This document shows positions 61,421-64,000 of a stretch of 64,000 nt of DNA, piece by piece. The DNA lies in assembly GCF_023074185.1 (NCBI RefSeq), contig NZ_JADPKY010000173.1:36336-100335 (forward strand), given 5' to 3'. A program made the translations under genes and the position numbers. The stretch's first letter is position 1, and each line of letters begins with the position of its first letter. A model generated the notes under the pieces. It did no database searches, had not been told where the DNA came from, and worked only from the letters and a program-made list of their open reading frames with translations. Source of the DNA: Bradyrhizobium sp. 132. Lineage in GTDB: Bacteria > Pseudomonadota > Alphaproteobacteria > Rhizobiales > Xanthobacteraceae.

Positions 61421-63046
61421 ATGGCGTTGCGGATGGTCGGGTTAAGTCGAGTTGCGGATGGTCGGTGGTTTGCGCGTAAGGGCATCCCAGAGGATGTCCG
61501 CGAGGAGTATCAACGGCTCTATGGCGTGAAGCGTGAAGCCCACCTGAAGCTTCCAGCAGACACGCCAAGGCATGAAGCCGCAGCGCGCCTCGGTGAATGG
61601 ATGGCAGATGTTGAGACCCGCATTGCCACGCTGCGTGCTCAGCGCAATGGCGAGGGCCAGCCGCTCACCAAGCTCAACGCCATCGCTCTCTCAGGCCGGT
61701 GGTACTCGTGGTTCGTGAAGCAACACGAGGCGGACCCGGGAAAGCCAAAGTATTGGCGCGAGTTCAGCGACCATGTCGTCTACAACGTGATCCGTCCCGA
61801 GGCGCCAGACGATTACGAAGAGGACCCCAAAGCCGATTCTCAGTGGGATTGGGCAAGAGAACCAGACGTGCGCGAGGCGGTGAGACCGCAGATTGCCGAA
61901 TTGGCGCGCGTAGCGACGTTCTTGGCGAGCGAGGGGAAGGCGCTGAACCCGACTGCCTATGCGCTATTCGTGGATGCCGTCAGTGACAATCTGTCGGACG
62001 CTATCTCAACGCTAGAAAAGCGCGCGAACGGTGATTACTCCCGCGATGAGACGCCAGATACCTTCCCGCCTTTCACGGACGGGCCTTCGCGTGCCGCAGG
62101 TGTGAGTTGCTGGGACCTGTTCGAGGCCTTCGTTATCGCGACGAAGCCAGCAGACAAGACGGTGAGCCGATGGCGTGCCGTTTTCCTTGAGATGCAGCGA
62201 GACTTCGCTGACGTCGGAGCAAACGGGATCACCGAGGACGGAGCCCGCAAGTGGGTGCATGGCTTGATCACCGAGGAGCGTCAAGCAATCACCGTTCGCG
62301 AGGTTTGGCTATCGTCCTCTCGTCGCGTCTTTGGCTGGGCGCGCGAGCACAAGCGCATTGCGCAAAACCCGTTCAAGGAAGTGCGGGTGGACGTGCCTCG
62401 AAAGGTGCAGACCCGCGAGGAGGGGCGCAGCTTCAGTGATGTGGAAGCCAAAATCATTCTTCAAGCGAGCTTCGCCATACAGAAGCCCCTCACGCCTACT
62501 CAGCGGACACGTCGCTGGGTGCCATGGCTGTGTGCTTATTCGGGAGCGCGTCCGGGCGAAATCACGCAGTTGCGCGGCATCGACGTAGAGGACCGTAAGG
62601 GGCTCTTCGTGATGAGGCTCACCCCGGATGCGGGCACGATCAAGACAGCGAAGCCCCGCACTGTGCCTATCCACGAGCACCTATTGGCTCAAGGTTTCAT
62701 TGAGATGGTGAGGCGGGTCGGCAAGGGTGCGCTGTTCTACAACGACAAGACGCCGCAACGATTGAGCGCTGATCCCTTGAAGCCGTCGCGGTCGCGCGCT
62801 GATACCGCCCGGGCGCACCTCGGGGAATGGGTGCGAGGCTTAGGTGTCAAAGATACTGAACTTAGCCCCAATCATGCTTGGCGCCACACTTTCAAAAGGC
62901 GCGCTGACGAAATTGGGATGCGGGAGAAGATGAACGACGCGATAACGGGACACACGCAGGCCTCTGAAGGCAGGAAGTACGGCGCGCCTACCCCGACTGC
63001 GATGGCAGAGGCTCTGAAGAAATTTCCTCGATACAAGCTGGATTGA
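61421..63046 (+). CDS. Tyrosine-type site-specific integrase
   Basis: A 541-residue recombinase. A DUF6538-like N-terminus (GLSRVADGRWFARKGIPEDV) precedes a SAM-like arm-binding domain and the catalytic domain, which keeps all key residues: Arg377 in SGARPGEI, His485 and Arg488 in NHAWRHTF, His511 in ITGHT and Tyr520 in GRKYG. It reads away from tRNA-His, the standard layout for a tRNA-targeted island or prophage, so the element occupies the rest of the window and continues beyond it. Confidence 0.93.
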   Translation: MALRMVGLSRVADGRWFARKGIPEDVREEYQRLYGVKREAHLKLPADTPRHEAAARLGEWMADVETRIATLRAQRNGEGQPLTKLNAIALSGRWYSWFVKQHEADPGKPKYWREFSDHVVYNVIRPEAPDDYEEDPKADSQWDWAREPDVREAVRPQIAELARVATFLASEGKALNPTAYALFVDAVSDNLSDAISTLEKRANGDYSRDETPDTFPPFTDGPSRAAGVSCWDLFEAFVIATKPADKTVSRWRAVFLEMQRDFADVGANGITEDGARKWVHGLITEERQAITVREVWLSSSRRVFGWAREHKRIAQNPFKEVRVDVPRKVQTREEGRSFSDVEAKIILQASFAIQKPLTPTQRTRRWVPWLCAYSGARPGEITQLRGIDVEDRKGLFVMRLTPDAGTIKTAKPRTVPIHEHLLAQGFIEMVRRVGKGALFYNDKTPQRLSADPLKPSRSRADTARAHLGEWVRGLGVKDTELSPNHAWRHTFKRRADEIGMREKMNDAITGHTQASEGRKYGAPTPTAMAEALKKFPRYKLD

Positions 63047-63068
63047 CCGCATTGCTCAGAGGGACCGT

Positions 63069-63103
63069 CACGTGTCTCCCGGGGAGTGTGTAGCGCACAC
63101 GTG
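63069..63103. repeat. Inverted repeat after the integrase gene
   Basis: CACGTGT (63069-63075) and ACACGTG (63097-63103) enclose CTCCCGGGGAG and GTGTG/CACAC, which are themselves complementary. It begins 23 bases after the integrase stop and could be a terminator-like hairpin or a recombinase/excisionase arm site. Confidence 0.5.
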
Positions 63104-63204
63104 CCACGGAGCGCACGCAGGCCGCAAGCGCTGATCAGGTTTAGCTGTTGAGTGCGTACCGCCGGTAAGGGCGCTGCCGGGATACACAGAAAGGATCACG
63201 CATC

Positions 63205-63434
63205 ATGATCACTAAAATTACCACCGCTTCCTCTACGCAGCCCTTCAACTCGGGGGAAATCTGAGCCGAACAGCTGGAGAGTTAGCCGCGTACTCACCTT
63301 CGCATTTCGCGGCTCGCCTTTGGGAGCGCGTGGGCAACACCGGGTTAGCTTTGGAAGGCCTTATGGGCCGCGTTGCTGATCGGTGCGGCATCGACATCTG
63401 CGCATACATGATCGATCGGGCTTACGAGGTCTGA
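63205..63434 (+). pseudogene. Small ORF with a possible -1 frameshift
   Basis: AAAGGA lies nine bases before an ATG that opens MITKITTASSTQPFNSGEI and stops at TGA (63262-63264). Just before that stop is CGGGGGAAA. A -1 shift there continues as NLSRTAGELAAYSPSHFAAR and reaches a TGA at 63432-63434, giving about 76 residues in all. The downstream part reads like a helical protein (FAARLWERVGNTGLALEGLM). It could be a decayed gene or one expressed by frameshifting; the downstream part alone has no good start. Confidence 0.4.
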
Positions 63435-63457
63435 TCCCGTCTGGCACGAAAAGAAAA

Positions 63458-63502
63458 CGGCCGCATCCGAGGGCTCCTAATGGAAACCTTTTGATGCGGC
63501 CG
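63458..63502 (+). other. Stem-loop with conserved core, copy 1
   Basis: CGGCCGCATC (63458-63467) pairs perfectly with GATGCGGCCG (63493-63502). The apical part holds GGGCTCCTAATGGAAACC, nearly identical to the core of the stem-loop at 63758-63788, although the outer stems differ. Confidence 0.6.
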
Positions 63503-63545
63503 GTGTTCTCTCCGCCAATTGAGGCGGCCTCTTGGGAGCCCAGCA

Positions 63546-63752
63546 ATGACCCGGAAGCGGATCGCCGCAATCGCTGCTGTGTGTGTTTTTGTTGTCGGGA
63601 TGGTTGCCTTCTACTTCTTGGTCGGCGCGATCAGGGATCGGTATTCCGAACTAGCTACATACGCCATTTGCATGGCCGCCTTTGGGATGGTGTGCGGTCT
63701 CGCCCACCTGACCGAGCGGATGATCTACACGCCACCCGACAAGCGAACTTAA
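63546..63752 (+). CDS. Small two-helix membrane protein of the integrated element
   Basis: A 68-residue protein with two hydrophobic segments: RIAAIAAVCVFVVGMVAFYF and ATYAICMAAFGMVCGLAH, separated by a polar hairpin GAIRDRYSEL. The size and double-span design recall phage holins, but no lysis genes are visible nearby and the family is not recognised. It lies between the two related stem-loops. The start at 63546 is the ATG nearest the first helix. Confidence 0.65.
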   Translation: MTRKRIAAIAAVCVFVVGMVAFYFLVGAIRDRYSELATYAICMAAFGMVCGLAHLTERMIYTPPDKRT

Positions 63753-63757
63753 GGCTG

Positions 63758-63788
63758 CACCGGGGGCTCCACATGGAAACCCTCGGTG
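63758..63788 (+). other. Stem-loop with conserved core, copy 2
   Basis: CACCG (63758-63762) pairs with CGGTG (63784-63788), with GGG/CCC continuing inside. The apex GGGCTCCACATGGAAACC matches copy 1 at 16 of 18 positions. It starts six bases after the stop of the small membrane protein gene. Confidence 0.6.
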
Positions 63789-63804
63789 TGACCAGTGCCT
63801 TTTG

Positions 63805-63924
63805 CTACGCGGCTTTCACAAGAAAGCTCTTCGAACCCCGGCCGACGCCGGGAATGTAGCTTACGCCCATCTCTCGGAGTGCCTGCGTCGTCGGGTGCTC
63901 ACTGACCTGCCTCCGAAGTTTCAT
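63805..63924 (-). CDS. Possible small protein, 39 residues
   Basis: The frame opens MKLRRQVSEHPTTQALREMG and ends with a basic segment GRGSKSFLVKAA. The composition is protein-like, with a helical start and a basic Gly-rich end, but there is no clear ribosome-binding site. It could be the 3' remnant of a larger element gene. The remaining bases to 64000 show no other frame I can support. Confidence 0.3.
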   Translation of the reverse strand: MKLRRQVSEHPTTQALREMGVSYIPGVGRGSKSFLVKAA

Positions 63925-64000
63925 CCAGTGGCGATTAGAGCCTCAGCGGATGTTACGCCGTTTGGCGCGGGGTGAGCAACGTGCGATCGGCGGAGCTGGT

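Noticed and set aside
63546..63752. Calling the small membrane protein a phage holin
   Set aside because: The two-helix design fits, but there is no endolysin, spanin or other phage lysis gene nearby, so the name would be a guess.

Overview
The window reads as chromosomal DNA of a Bradyrhizobium-like alphaproteobacterium (Bradyrhizobium or a close relative). The reasons are: high GC; a tRNA-His without an encoded G-1 and with A73; an FMN riboswitch in front of a solitary ribH; a serC leader before serC-serA; a uvrB gene with long disordered ends; a PdhS-like cell-cycle kinase; and several families of GC-rich intergenic palindromic repeats. Nearly all of bases 1-61340 is ordinary core chromosome. 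The last 2.6 kb is the left end of an element integrated at tRNA-His.

Layout. 1-8.4 kb: FMN riboswitch and ribH, an ATP-grasp/metallopeptidase pair, prs, two small envelope proteins, and pgeF-methyltransferase-lgt in one tight run. 8.5-14 kb: dienelactone hydrolase, ubiK, rplY-pth-ychF, a DUF4282 protein and two overlapping MaoC hydratases. 14-19 kb: small unannotated membrane proteins, hypothetical proteins, two NTF2/SnoaL-like proteins, and a tandem gene pair whose second copy carries an in-frame stop. 19-25.9 kb: uvrB, two small proteins, a LysR/TSUP divergent pair, a GST and a CWC zinc protein. 26-35 kb: a DUF1800-DUF1501 pair, an IsdG-like monooxygenase, an aldo/keto reductase, a 14-bp tandem array, a PAS protein, a GST and an aspartate aminotransferase. 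35-46.9 kb: a second EF-G-like GTPase, an XRE regulator with a visible promoter and operator, a SulP transporter, aroE, a tandem pair of periplasmic proteins, an alpha-hydroxy-acid oxidase, glmM and an fsr-like exporter. 47-50.5 kb: two outer-membrane barrels, a GST and a GNAT. 50.5-56.6 kb: serC-serA, thiolase and a FAD monooxygenase. 56.7-61.3 kb: PdhS-like kinase, phasin and tRNA-His. 61.4-64 kb: tyrosine integrase and cargo of an integrated element.

Regulatory signals stand out more than novel enzymes. They include the FMN riboswitch, a serC leader that may hide the ribosome-binding site, a TTAA-N7-TTAA (CtrA-type) box before the Omp31-like porin with a near match before the PdhS-like kinase, paired TTGC..TGCA boxes before the phasin, and a perfect inverted repeat beside the promoter of the XRE gene.

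The most unusual feature is in the integrated element. Two stem-loops share a 16/18 identical apical core while their outer stems differ in sequence but stay complementary. They flank a small membrane-protein gene, and a possible -1 frameshift ORF lies just upstream. No defence system, CRISPR array, transposase or complete prophage is visible. The element continues beyond the right edge.
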